Source: an uncultured Clostridia bacterium (GTDB taxonomy: Bacteria; Bacillota; Clostridia; Lachnospirales; Lachnospiraceae). Taken from it: a DNA stretch of 64,000 nucleotides. Within the stretch, counting starts at the first letter, position 1. Each line of letters begins with the position of its first letter. The position numbers and the translations under genes were made by a program. Shown piece by piece: positions 10,501 to 18,500 of the stretch. The stretch spans positions 1 through 64,000 of the forward strand of contig CAOKDX010000013.1 of NCBI GenBank assembly GCA_948467395.1, written 5' to 3'. Below the pieces are notes generated by a model. That model did no database searches and was not told the DNA's origin. It worked only from the letters and a program-made list of their open reading frames with translations.

Positions 10501-11376
10501 ATCCGCCGGGGTGTCATGAAAGGAAATGGGCAGGACCCGGCTGAAAAGACCGACGATATCACGCTGGCGGCGCTGGCGGTATTCCGTCATGCGCCCAATG
10601 ACAGTATGGTGTATTCCCTTACTTTTGCAGCGTTCTGCCAGCAGGGCCAGAAACCAGAGGGACTCCGCGGATACATTATATTGTTTCGCGTATGCGTGGA
10701 GCTGCTGGAAGAGGGGATCCGGCATTGTCAATTCGATACAGCCGGCGGCTGCAGACAGAGCAGTTCTCTGCCCAGACCACTCCGCTGTGTGAGGAAATGT
10801 ATTGTTCAGCCAGTTCCTTGTCTGCTCCTCACTGGCATATCGTTGATCTTTTTCCTGCATCAGTTCCAGATAGCGGTAATCCGTTTGAATGCTGCGGCGG
10901 ACTTCTGCATAGCCTTCTTCCTTCAGGCGCGGCAGAAGCTGTTCCTGCCAGTGTATCAGGGTGATAATGGATTTTCGATCCATGATGAGGTGGTGGAATT
11001 TCTCACATCCATACCATTCCCCATTGGCGAAATGGAACAGGCAGGCGCTGAACAGGGCTTTGTCCTCCTCGAAGGGGGCCAGGAGCCAGTCAGTGAGCTT
11101 CTGGCAGATTTCTTCCTCTGTGTATTCCGTGCATTCGTAAAGTGGTATTTCAGCTTCTGCCGGTGTGGCGGCCCGCATGGTTCCGGGACCGTCCACTGAC
11201 AGGCATAATGCGGCATGGGCCACAGGCATGAGAGCCAGCATATGCTGATAGCAGGTAATATCTTCACCGGAGGCAATGGAAAAAAAACCACCCATATTGC
11301 ACAGCTCTCTCTCGGGATAGTGATACATAATGGATTCAATATTTTCCTGCTGCGGCAGCATTGTCAGTCGTTTCAT
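7510..11376 (-). CDS. NRPS module C-A-PCP-TE, EntF-like, predicted to load serine; cysteine-type TE
   Basis: From ATG 11376 (behind GAGAGG; a TTG at 11400 is an alternative start) the product is about 1288 residues, close to EntF in length and domain order. The condensation domain has HHLIMD near residue 127. The adenylation domain has YTSGSSGLPK near 592, FDVSVWE near 640, NLYGPTE near 740 and GRRDRQEKLRG near 840. Aligned by eye to GrsA, the pocket reads D-V-W-H-F-S-L-I-D-K, which is the serine code. A carrier site (GLDSL) lies near 980. The thioesterase motif near 1112 is GYCVGS, so the nucleophile is Cys (TGT codon), not Ser. It points away from the ACP/ketosynthase genes and probably acylates and releases a serine residue. 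The acyl donor and product are inferred. Confidence 0.9.
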   Translation of the reverse strand: MKRLTMLPQQENIESIMYHYPERELCNMGGFFSIASGEDITCYQHMLALMPVAHAALCLSVDGPGTMRAATPAEAEIPLYECTEYTEEEICQKLTDWLLAPFEEDKALFSACLFHFANGEWYGCEKFHHLIMDRKSIITLIHWQEQLLPRLKEEGYAEVRRSIQTDYRYLELMQEKDQRYASEEQTRNWLNNTFPHTAEWSGQRTALSAAAGCIELTMPDPLFQQLHAYAKQYNVSAESLWFLALLAERCKSKGIHHTVIGRMTEYRQRRQRDIVGLFSRVLPISFHDTPADTQALCSQLETNFLAALRYGAFSLRTLRKLDPSAQIDFDTLVSYHPENMMTNPISGYHEADVNFTDTPLRIWIHDSKHRHSLQIFYQKQTYGQEQVRQLACRYFLILEQLTSGTRWEDITLLAPADKYAYDLLNHAAPAVSPTLTLPQTFLQWACPTVSRRADQIILKDIEQAWTYRESLAWFYQISDWLRERNIGKGDTVGIHLHRSVWLPVLMLAILHRNAAFLPIHPEEHPQRLRQLAGNCQLIVYDRTLQNEVIAPAENKFTEDHLQEGTPLWNHLCRRAKEDCGRNNPIRALQSQCAYLLYTSGSSGLPKAVQISHYSLMCRLQWMNDTFGNGGITLQKTVSTFDVSVWELLLSPAYGGCLCLMPQGEEKYPDRIADLTDLWKIRRIHFVPGMLEALVRDLEQNGRTLPSLREIFSSGETLKPELAARVCRLFPSIRLINLYGPTECTIDVSFHEYVPGEGTIPIGRAVANTRLFVLPPEETIPLPADVPGELCITGDLVGMGYLEGNTGGYFTWKGLPAYRTGDFVSLSPNGELLYLGRRDRQEKLRGMRIDTGAIENLLLSDKDVSSAHVEIQNHCLTAYYECDTELAAPSAILIGKLPDYSIPRQWFRLPKFPRKENGKLDLVKLRQESRIKERQPEEILPVNRKKAVSANIPLEKRLLCIIGKYFPANVQADTDLIEEGLDSLTAIQIIQDIRSHGYDCSYSLIFRYPSVTLLAGILTEEQRPMQECLTEPETASPVLLDYLISRQERQLLLCVPFGGGNSEIFGGLARRLADLPWDIATVSTEKPGRKTIEEAAEDLLASLDRYEQIVLTGYCVGSALATELASRLSTEGKTVLHVFLISSLPASWIHMGKKKFSPWDLLSDRQIIRILNRLYPGQTKAAKKAKGPDSGPFHARIPQFRHDTARFFSYMENYKLKDLQISAPVTLFFGGKDPLSIHYDKKSKKWQHFYDSVPSVVSFPDAGHYLLSEELAEVSEIIYKCLKQFSLFV

Positions 11377-11417
11377 ACCTGGTTCGTCCTCTCTTGGCAA
11401 TGTAGATTTTTGAACTC

Positions 11418-11423
11418 ATTGTA
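11418..11423 (-). promoter_or_regulatory. Extended -10 element of the serine NRPS promoter
   Basis: On the minus strand the sequence reads TGGTACAAT, an extended -10 box (TGn + TACAAT) about 42 bases before the ATG at 11376. No good -35 was found 16-18 bases upstream. It lies back-to-back with the plus-strand ACP promoter. Confidence 0.4.
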
Positions 11424-11489
11424 CCATATGTCTGTCTGTAAATCACCTGATTTTTTTTCAATTGGGATATTACACGCAAAATACCAGCA

Positions 11490-11518
11490 TTGAAATCATG
11501 GAAACGATTTGTTATACT
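11490..11518 (+). promoter_or_regulatory. Sigma-A promoter of the ACP/ketosynthase/ketoreductase operon
   Basis: TTGAAA (11490-11495), a 17-base spacer and TATACT (11513-11518) form a near-consensus promoter 36 bases before the ACP start codon at 11555. Confidence 0.75.
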
Positions 11519-11554
11519 GTTGGACAACAATACATGGAAGAGGAGGAGCGGATT

Positions 11555-11842
11555 ATGAACAACGAATCATTGGAAAAGGAAATTTTTGATGCGATTGTAG
11601 AGAGGATGGGGCTGGCAGAGGTGATCGCGGAGCTTCCGCCGGAGAAGCTTGCCTATGATACTCCGTTATTTGAGTCAATGGATTCGGAGGGAATTGCATT
11701 GGATTCTATTGATGCACTGGAACTGGTTGTGCTGCTGCAGGAGAAATATGGAATTACGGTTCTGGATGAGGATATGTCCAGACTGGTGTCAGCAGCCAGA
11801 ATCGCTGAATTTGTGGCAGAAAAGAAAACAGGCGGGGTATAA
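11555..11842 (+). CDS. Acyl carrier protein of the polyketide set
   Basis: A 95-residue carrier protein. The start is ATG 11555, preceded by AGGAGGA at 11541. The 4'-phosphopantetheine site is Ser51 in ALDSIDALEL, followed by the helix-II pattern of ACPs. It is the first gene of a plus-strand group with a ketosynthase fusion (5 bases downstream) and a ketoreductase. It would tether the growing acyl chain and be primed by the phosphopantetheinyl transferase at 47627. The extra acidic loop before the serine (FESMDSEGIA) is longer than in AcpP, as in dedicated type II polyketide carriers. Confidence 0.9.
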   Translation: MNNESLEKEIFDAIVERMGLAEVIAELPPEKLAYDTPLFESMDSEGIALDSIDALELVVLLQEKYGITVLDEDMSRLVSAARIAEFVAEKKTGGV

Positions 11843-11847
11843 AGACA

Positions 11848-14178
11848 GTGGGATATACAGGAGAGAGACCATTCCCTCGGGGAATGATCCCCGTTGTAAC
11901 AGGTCTTGGGGTTATGGCGCCCAATGGACGGAATGCGGGGGAGTTTTTTCGGAACTGCCAGAGGAAGAAAACAGGAGTCCATATTCCGGGGATTCCGTTA
12001 GCTGGTACGGAGAAACTTCGGACAGAGTATTGGGGGCAGATTGATGAAGTTCCCGGATATCAGGAAGAATTTGCCGGAAATATCGTATATCGGAGCAGGG
12101 CGCTGGCGAAGCGGGCACTGGAGGAAGCATTGTCTGATGCCGGGCTTTCCAAAGAAGCGATAGCGGCTCTTGGTGACCGCGCTGCTCTGGTTACGGCGGC
12201 TCTCAGCTACGATGATTATTCTGTTCTGGAAGCAGTCAGGGGAGACGTTTCCTATCTGGAAGAGGAGACGCTTTCCTTTTATCTCAAGAGGCTTTGCGGT
12301 GTCAGGGGAGGCTGCTACAATTTTTCTCCGGCCTGCGCTGCGGGGACGGCGGCAGTGGGAACCGCCATGGAGCTGATTCGTTCCGGGCGGTGTGAGGTAG
12401 TCCTTGTCTGTGGTGTGGATGCCCTGTCTAAGATGGTGGCATACGGCTTTCACAGCCTGAAGGCACTGAGCTGCGGTATATGCCATCCCCTGGATCAGAG
12501 AAGAGATGGCATCAATATCGGGGAGGGCTGTGGAGTTCTTGTGCTGGAGGGCCGGGAACATGCCCGCCAGAGGAGAGCTGGCGTCTATGCGCAGTGTGTC
12601 AGCTATGCCATGGGGAATGAGGCATTTCACATCACAAGCCCATGTCTGGATGGTGAGGGATTTTATGATTCCATGTACACGGCACTGCAGAAGGGTGACC
12701 TGTCTCCGGATGAGGTGGATTATATAAACCTTCATGGAACGGGGACGCTTGCCAATGACCAGGCGGAGCTGGCAGCGGTGGAACAATTATATGCCGGTGC
12801 CGGGAAAAGGCCATACCTGTCGTCTTTGAAGGCGCTGACCGGACATTGCATGGGGGCGGCAGGGGCACTGGAGGCAGTGCTGACGGTGCTGTGCCTGAAG
12901 CATCAGCAGTATTTTCCCCTGTGCAGTGCTGACTGCCCCATGGAGGAGACCAGGGATTATCAGAACCAGCGGTATCCCATTCGCTATGCATTGTCAAATT
13001 CTTTTGCCTTCGCCGGCAATACGGCAAGCGTGGTCTTTGCCAGAGCAGATGTGGAACAGATCAGTGGGATCGTGACAGAAAAGAGAGATGTATATCTCAA
13101 TGGAATCGGGATTATTCTGCCGGGGATATCCGGCATTCATAAGGTGAAGGAAAGAATCTGGCAGAGAGAGGGCGGTTCCGGCGAACGGAAGGATAAGGGG
13201 ACATGGAATCAGGAAGGTGCGGATCAAGTCTGCCAGGTTGAGGAATTGTCCACACCCGGGATTCCGGCAAAGAAACTCCGGGGCATGACAAAGCTTTCAA
13301 GAATGGTGTTGTCAGCCGCCCTCCAGGCAGAGAGGGACGCGGGTGCGGATCATGCGGCATGGGATGCCGGGAGAACAGGCACAATATTTTCTTCTCTCTA
13401 CGGTGCACTGAAGGACAGGATCGGCTTTGGAAGAATGGTTGACAAAGAAAAACCAGATCTGTGCAGCCCAACTATATTTGCTAATATTTCACCGAATGCG
13501 CCGCTGGGACATCTATGCATCAATATGAACTGCAGGAAGAACAGTACAAGCATGCAGGGGGCTTCCCCTCTTCTGCCGGCGCATATGTTTGTGGAAAATG
13601 GGGACTGTGACCAGATGCTTTGCAGTGTGGCAGAAGAGTTCCATGATGTGCTGGCAGGGAAACAAGCGGAAGGCTGCCTGCCCTATTCTGGCGGCAGGGA
13701 TCACTGCTTTCAGCTTTTTTTGCAGAGCAGGCAGTCAGAGACAGGCTACTGCCGGATTGGGAGGATTATTACAGGTACTCTGGACAGAGGGATTTTGACG
13801 GGGGCTCCTGAAGAATGGGAAAAGGAGAGGTTTCTGGAACTGGCAGACCGCTGCTGTCGTCAGGCAGAGCTCGTGCCAGACGCCATATTTTCCATGAGAG
13901 GTGCCGATTTTGTCAATACGGCGGAGCGGCGGACGTTTATGAAATACTTTCCCCAGACTCAATGCCTTTCGGCAGACCGGTTCTTTCCTGGTCTGGGATA
14001 TGATATGTTTTATGTAAATATCGCTGTGGCAGCTCTCTGTCTGAAGGAGGGAACGATACCATCGTCACTGTGCAGCGGGGACAGTGGGAAACCAGCGAAT
14101 ATCCTGGTGACAGGATACGATGCCTGTGGCAACTATTTTGCCGTGCTTCTGCATTCATTGGAAACGGGTATCTTTTAA
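11848..14178 (+). CDS. Ketosynthase fused to an inactive ketosynthase half (KS-CLF-like fusion)
   Basis: A 776-residue protein with two tandem thiolase folds. Residues 13-405 are a FabF-type ketosynthase with an intact triad: Cys in PACAAG near 162, His in NLHGTGT near 296, and KALTGHCMG near 328-333. Residues about 413-776 align with a second ketosynthase that has lost all three: the cysteine position aligns with SMQGAS (Gln near 570), the HGTGT position reads RGADF, and the KxxxGH motif is missing. Such inactive partners are chain-length factors in type II polyketide and aryl-polyene systems, normally a separate protein. GTG 11848 has a GGCGGGG site; ATG 11884 would begin exactly at the usual KS N-terminus (IPVVTGLG). 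It would extend the ACP-bound chain. Confidence 0.85.
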   Translation: MGYTGERPFPRGMIPVVTGLGVMAPNGRNAGEFFRNCQRKKTGVHIPGIPLAGTEKLRTEYWGQIDEVPGYQEEFAGNIVYRSRALAKRALEEALSDAGLSKEAIAALGDRAALVTAALSYDDYSVLEAVRGDVSYLEEETLSFYLKRLCGVRGGCYNFSPACAAGTAAVGTAMELIRSGRCEVVLVCGVDALSKMVAYGFHSLKALSCGICHPLDQRRDGINIGEGCGVLVLEGREHARQRRAGVYAQCVSYAMGNEAFHITSPCLDGEGFYDSMYTALQKGDLSPDEVDYINLHGTGTLANDQAELAAVEQLYAGAGKRPYLSSLKALTGHCMGAAGALEAVLTVLCLKHQQYFPLCSADCPMEETRDYQNQRYPIRYALSNSFAFAGNTASVVFARADVEQISGIVTEKRDVYLNGIGIILPGISGIHKVKERIWQREGGSGERKDKGTWNQEGADQVCQVEELSTPGIPAKKLRGMTKLSRMVLSAALQAERDAGADHAAWDAGRTGTIFSSLYGALKDRIGFGRMVDKEKPDLCSPTIFANISPNAPLGHLCINMNCRKNSTSMQGASPLLPAHMFVENGDCDQMLCSVAEEFHDVLAGKQAEGCLPYSGGRDHCFQLFLQSRQSETGYCRIGRIITGTLDRGILTGAPEEWEKERFLELADRCCRQAELVPDAIFSMRGADFVNTAERRTFMKYFPQTQCLSADRFFPGLGYDMFYVNIAVAALCLKEGTIPSSLCSGDSGKPANILVTGYDACGNYFAVLLHSLETGIF

Positions 14179-14215
14179 TTATTCGCGATAAATTGCTCAG
14201 AAATGGGGGACTGAA

Positions 14216-14959
14216 ATGAAAATATTACAGGGAAAGAAAATTATCATTGTCGGAGGAAGCCGGGGAATCGGAGAGGCGGCGGCGAGAGAGTGCCTGGCTA
14301 TGGGCGCCTGTGTTGGGGTTACATATGTTTCATCGCAGTCCCGCGTGAAGGCGATGGAACAGGAGTTTGCCGGCGGTGCTGCTGATTTTTTTTATACCCA
14401 TATGGATATTACCTGCCCGGATTCTGTCCGGGAGGGGATGAAGGAGCTGATGAGCCGGCTGGAAGGCATTGATGTGCTGATCAATAATGCCGGAATTACC
14501 AGAGATCAGTCATTTGCCTTTATGGCGGAAGAGAATTGGGAGGACGTCCTGCAGACAAATCTGACGGGGGCATACCGGGCTGCCAGACAGGTGGTTCCGC
14601 CTATGGCAGCCCGCAAAAATGGTGTTATCATCAATGTTTCTTCTATCAGCGGAATGAAAGGGATGCCGGGGCAGGCTAATTATTCGGCAGCGAAGGCAGG
14701 GCTGATCGGGCTGACCAGGTCCCTGGCAAAGGAACTTGGACGTAATCATATCCGTGTCAATGCCGTAGCGCCAGGATTTGTGGAAACAGATATGGTGGAG
14801 AAGATGGACGAAGGCACAAGACAGGCCGCTGTTTCTCAGATTCCGCTGGGGCGTTTTGCCACACCGGAGGATATCGCGCATCTTCTGGTTTTTCTTTCCA
14901 GTGATTGTGCCGCCTATATTAACGGAGAGACGGTTGTTATCGATGGCGGGCTCTCTTAA
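14216..14959 (+). CDS. 3-oxoacyl-ACP reductase (FabG-type, SDR family)
   Basis: A 247-residue short-chain dehydrogenase of FabG length. The NADP(H)-binding GGSRGIG is near residue 12, NNAGI near 88, the catalytic serine in SSISG near 140, and YSAAK (Tyr-x-x-x-Lys) near 154. The C-terminus ends in DGGLS, as in FabG. It follows the ketosynthase fusion in the same operon and would reduce each beta-keto group to a hydroxyl for removal by the neighbouring dehydratase-like protein. No enoyl reductase gene is present, which favours retained double bonds. A housekeeping FabG role is less likely in this context. Confidence 0.9.
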   Translation: MKILQGKKIIIVGGSRGIGEAAARECLAMGACVGVTYVSSQSRVKAMEQEFAGGAADFFYTHMDITCPDSVREGMKELMSRLEGIDVLINNAGITRDQSFAFMAEENWEDVLQTNLTGAYRAARQVVPPMAARKNGVIINVSSISGMKGMPGQANYSAAKAGLIGLTRSLAKELGRNHIRVNAVAPGFVETDMVEKMDEGTRQAAVSQIPLGRFATPEDIAHLLVFLSSDCAAYINGETVVIDGGLS

Positions 14960-14982
14960 GGCCCCGCTCGGACCGAGCCGGC

Positions 14983-15396
14983 TCAACGGAAAGCAAGGGT
15001 AAGAACGGCGTCTCCGATGGGTGACCAGTCCGCACAGGGGGTTCTGCGGATCAGGCTGTGGCAGGATACCCTGGCGAAGCCTCCCACAGCAAGGAGAAGG
15101 GACACATCTGTCCTTATGCAGTCCCCTGGCGCCGGACAGGAGCGGACCCGGGAGGATCTGACTTCGGCAAGGTATAGGAGATCCGGAAGATTGTCCCGGT
15201 ATCGAAAACCCAGAAGGGCGGAGGCAGACTGCGCCATATTTTCCAGCAGATAGCTTTCGGATACGGCAAGAAGATCTCCTTCTGACACAGACCGCTCCGT
15301 CTTGATATGATTTTCTGATAATTCTAATATCCGGTCTACCAGTATGAATGGATAGGCTTGTGGAATCTGTAATGGATATGGCTTATACTCGTTCAT
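14983..15396 (-). CDS. FabZ/ApeP-like hotdog protein, putative 3-hydroxyacyl-ACP dehydratase with altered active site
   Basis: From ATG 15396 (behind GAGGA) the product is 137 residues. The N-terminal YPFILVDRILEL matches the FabZ core, and ENMAQSASALLG matches the helix carrying the catalytic glutamate (E-x-M-A-Q). The GHFPGxPxxPGV segment that holds the catalytic histidine of FabZ is absent, and the PHR motif reads PQA. ApeP-type dehydratases of aryl-polyene clusters also lack GHFPG. It faces the ketoreductase gene tail to tail and completes a KS/KR/DH/ACP set. Activity is inferred; a binding-only role is possible. Confidence 0.7.
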   Translation of the reverse strand: MNEYKPYPLQIPQAYPFILVDRILELSENHIKTERSVSEGDLLAVSESYLLENMAQSASALLGFRYRDNLPDLLYLAEVRSSRVRSCPAPGDCIRTDVSLLLAVGGFARVSCHSLIRRTPCADWSPIGDAVLTLAFR

Positions 15397-15454
15397 ATGT
15401 ATTTCCTCATTTCTTTTCAGGTGCATCCTGATTTCTACTATCAAACCAGTCTAT

Positions 15455-15484
15455 AATATACCGCTCTTTTATACAATTTGTGAA
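15455..15484 (-). promoter_or_regulatory. Promoter of the dehydratase-like gene
   Basis: On the minus strand TTCACA (15479-15484), an 18-base spacer and TATATT (15455-15460). It is 59 bases before the ATG and back-to-back with the promoter of the large surface protein. Confidence 0.5.
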
Positions 15485-15503
15485 TAATAATACACTGACT
15501 ATC

Positions 15504-15532
15504 TTGTTGATCAAAATGGGTTTTGTTAGAAT
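15504..15532 (+). promoter_or_regulatory. Promoter of the large surface-protein/exporter/NRPS series
   Basis: TTGTTG (15504-15509), a 17-base spacer and TAGAAT (15527-15532), 45 bases before the ATG at 15578. It is the only promoter I found between 15.4 and 48.3 kb on this strand, so much of the series may be one long transcript. Confidence 0.55.
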
Positions 15533-15577
15533 TAAATACATCGAATTTCAAATTGTATGTACAGAAAGGAGGCTGCT

Positions 15578-18500
15578 ATGAAAAAACGACTATCACGCGG
15601 CATTGCCGTGCTGCTTGTTTTGGGAATGGCTGCAGCCAGCATGTCGGATCTTTCGATGGGGCTGGCCCAGGCAAAGACTGCCAAAAAGGAGCAGGAGGCC
15701 CGTCAGGAGGAGGAACTTAAGAAACAGCTGGCGGCGACCAGATCAGAGTTTCCGAAAGGCGCTATCGGATTTATGTCCAGTCAGCTTTCGGTGGCAGAAG
15801 GCGGCAGCACGAGGATTGAGATTGTGAGACAGGGGGGAACGGATACGAAAGCTACCGTGAAATTTAAAGCGGTGGATGTATCGGCGGATTATGGAAAAGA
15901 TTACCAGCTCTCTGTGACAGAGGGAAAGGACACTACTGTTCTGGCGGCAGCGCAGAATCAGAAATCCCTGCTGAGCATGTACAGTGACAGCATGACAGTA
16001 GAAGGCAGGGACGATACCGAGGAGAGCCGGGACTCTGGGAAAGAGGACGCAGGGAATGCGGCGGAAAAGGCAGTGGAAACCGCCTTGACGGAGAATGGAA
16101 AGGTATCGTTGAGCCAGCTCTCCGGTTCAGAAAAGGCGAAGGCCCTTCAGAGCGGGAAGGTGAGCCGGCAGAAATCCTGGCGTGAGATAGAGAAATCCGA
16201 CGGGAAATCCGGTGAATATGCTCAGGCGGAGGAGATCACAAAGAAGGGCGGCGATGCGCTGGAAGACGTACTGGAGGCAATGAGCGGCGCTACCTATACC
16301 CTGACGTTTGGGAAAGGCGAATATAAAAAGGTCATTGATCTTGAGACGATAGACGACGATATGGCGGAGTCTGACGAACAGATTATGCTGATGCTGTCAG
16401 ACGCCAAAGGCTCAGAGCTTTCTGCCAGCCATACCGGATATGTAAATATTAAGGACAATGAATCATCCGAAGTAAATGTATTTCGGATGCAGGATTCCCG
16501 GATCCGTGTAAGGCGCGGTGAGAAGCAGATTACGCTGACGGTCTGCCGGACCTCGGGGACGGGGCAGATGGCGGTCATGGGAGTCGGCACCATCGCTGAT
16601 ACTGCCAGGGCCGGCAGGGATTATGAGGCAGTGACAGAGACGCTGGTATTTCCTCCCGGGGTGAAAGAAAAGACCATTACCGTTCCGCTTGTTGTGGATT
16701 CGGATACCGAGGGAGACGTCTCCTTTTATGTTGGCGCTGCCTCGAATCAGGACAGCGTTATCGATGCGGCGTCAAAAGTAACAAGGGTTACGATTGAAGC
16801 TCCGGCCGGAAAGATGAAGAAAGCAGGACGCACCTTCTCCGATGGCATATCAGCCAGGGACAGGACGGAAGATTGTGGCGGCAGCCCTGACATCTGGGCA
16901 CGAAACTGGAATGCCGCTGAATGGAGCAGGAGTGGGCTGGATCTTAGGAACGCAAAGAGCATGCGGGTGACCTATACCAGTACACAGGGCTCACGTACAT
17001 GGAAGGACGGCTGCGACAACAGAAGCAGCAGCGACCGGTCGGTAGCCCTTTATCTGAATAATAATCAGGTATCCAAAAAGTGGGGCGCTTCTTTTTCCAA
17101 TACGTCAGTGGAGATAGACCTTAAGGATTATCAGAAAAATAATATGACTCTGAAAGCGGTTGTCCGTCCGGAAAATAATAATGACAATGCCATGATGAAA
17201 GTGAATAGTATCCAGGTTGTCTATCAGGATTACACGGTGGAAGTGGCAAACGGTGCGCTGAATGATGAGAACAAAATCTTTAATAAGGCGAACTGTTATA
17301 AGGAAAAAATATATACAGCGAAGGGAAAATTCACAGAGACCGGAAATTATTATGCGCTGGGCAGCCTGAAGGTAAACGGCTCTTCTAACAGCATGATTTA
17401 CAAATGCGGTAATGTACTGAGTATCGGGTATTCCCTGAATGCAAATGCGAAAAATTCTGCCGGGCTTGCACCCTCGTCAGACAGTGTTGAATTTAAGGAT
17501 ATAGAGCTGTATAACAATGGCAAAAGCAGGTGGGAGTCCCTGGGCGGTACATCGGTCAGCGCAGAGAGACTTCTGACGACATACCGCAGTTATGCAACCA
17601 AAGACCATAAGTTCAGGCTGCGTCCGGTATTTAAGATCAGACAGGCGAATATCCGGTTTGTCACAGATACAAAATCAGGTGAATTTAATGGTTTTAATAA
17701 TGGCGATGTATTTACTGATATGACATTGCTGGATACAATCCAGGTATCTGCGGCTCCGAAGTCAGGCTATGCTGTGAAAGCGATTACGGTGTCTGGTTCC
17801 CGGAGGATTGTGGACGATTCCCGGAAGGATGAGGTAACGTTTGCACCACAGAGTACAAATCAGATTGTAGTGACAGCGGCATATCAGGATGCTTCTATAG
17901 ATGTGGCAGTACATCCAAGAGGCGGCAATAAGGATAAGGGCTCTGTACTCTATTATGATTCTGAAAACCCGGAGAATTCAGTAGTGGGCAGTAATGGGAA
18001 AACCATGACCATACATAATATCAGGCTGAACAATCAGTATAATATTATCGGGCTTGCTTCCCCCGGCTATCGTGCAATATGGTCGGATGGGACAGCGGAT
18101 GACGACAACAACGGTATCATATCACAGGAAGAACAGGATCGGTATCGTGACCACAAGGGATTCAGCTCTGTCAGCGGGGAGGTTCTCCAGTATATACCAA
18201 GAGAGCCATACAGCAAGATTTATTATGATTTCCAGGTGCCGTCCGTGGCAGACAAGAGTCAGCAGACCTCTATCGCCGGCAGGATCTATCTGAGTGATAC
18301 CGAGATCTTTACCGGAGAGGAAGTGATAACAAAGATAAATGGCGCCACCGTATCGGTAGGCGAGTCGGCCGCCGATGTCAAAGAAGGTCAGGAGGATAAC
18401 CGCTATTCGACGCTTACAAGGAAACTGGATAAGAAAAATTCCTATGCGAAGGCAGGGAACGGATATTTTGAAATTCCGGGAAATGGCAGCTTTTATGTGA

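Noticed and set aside
10480..11199. 239-residue plus-strand frame opposite the serine NRPS
   Set aside because: It is antisense to the condensation domain, whose conserved motifs explain the sequence; no ribosome site and no family.
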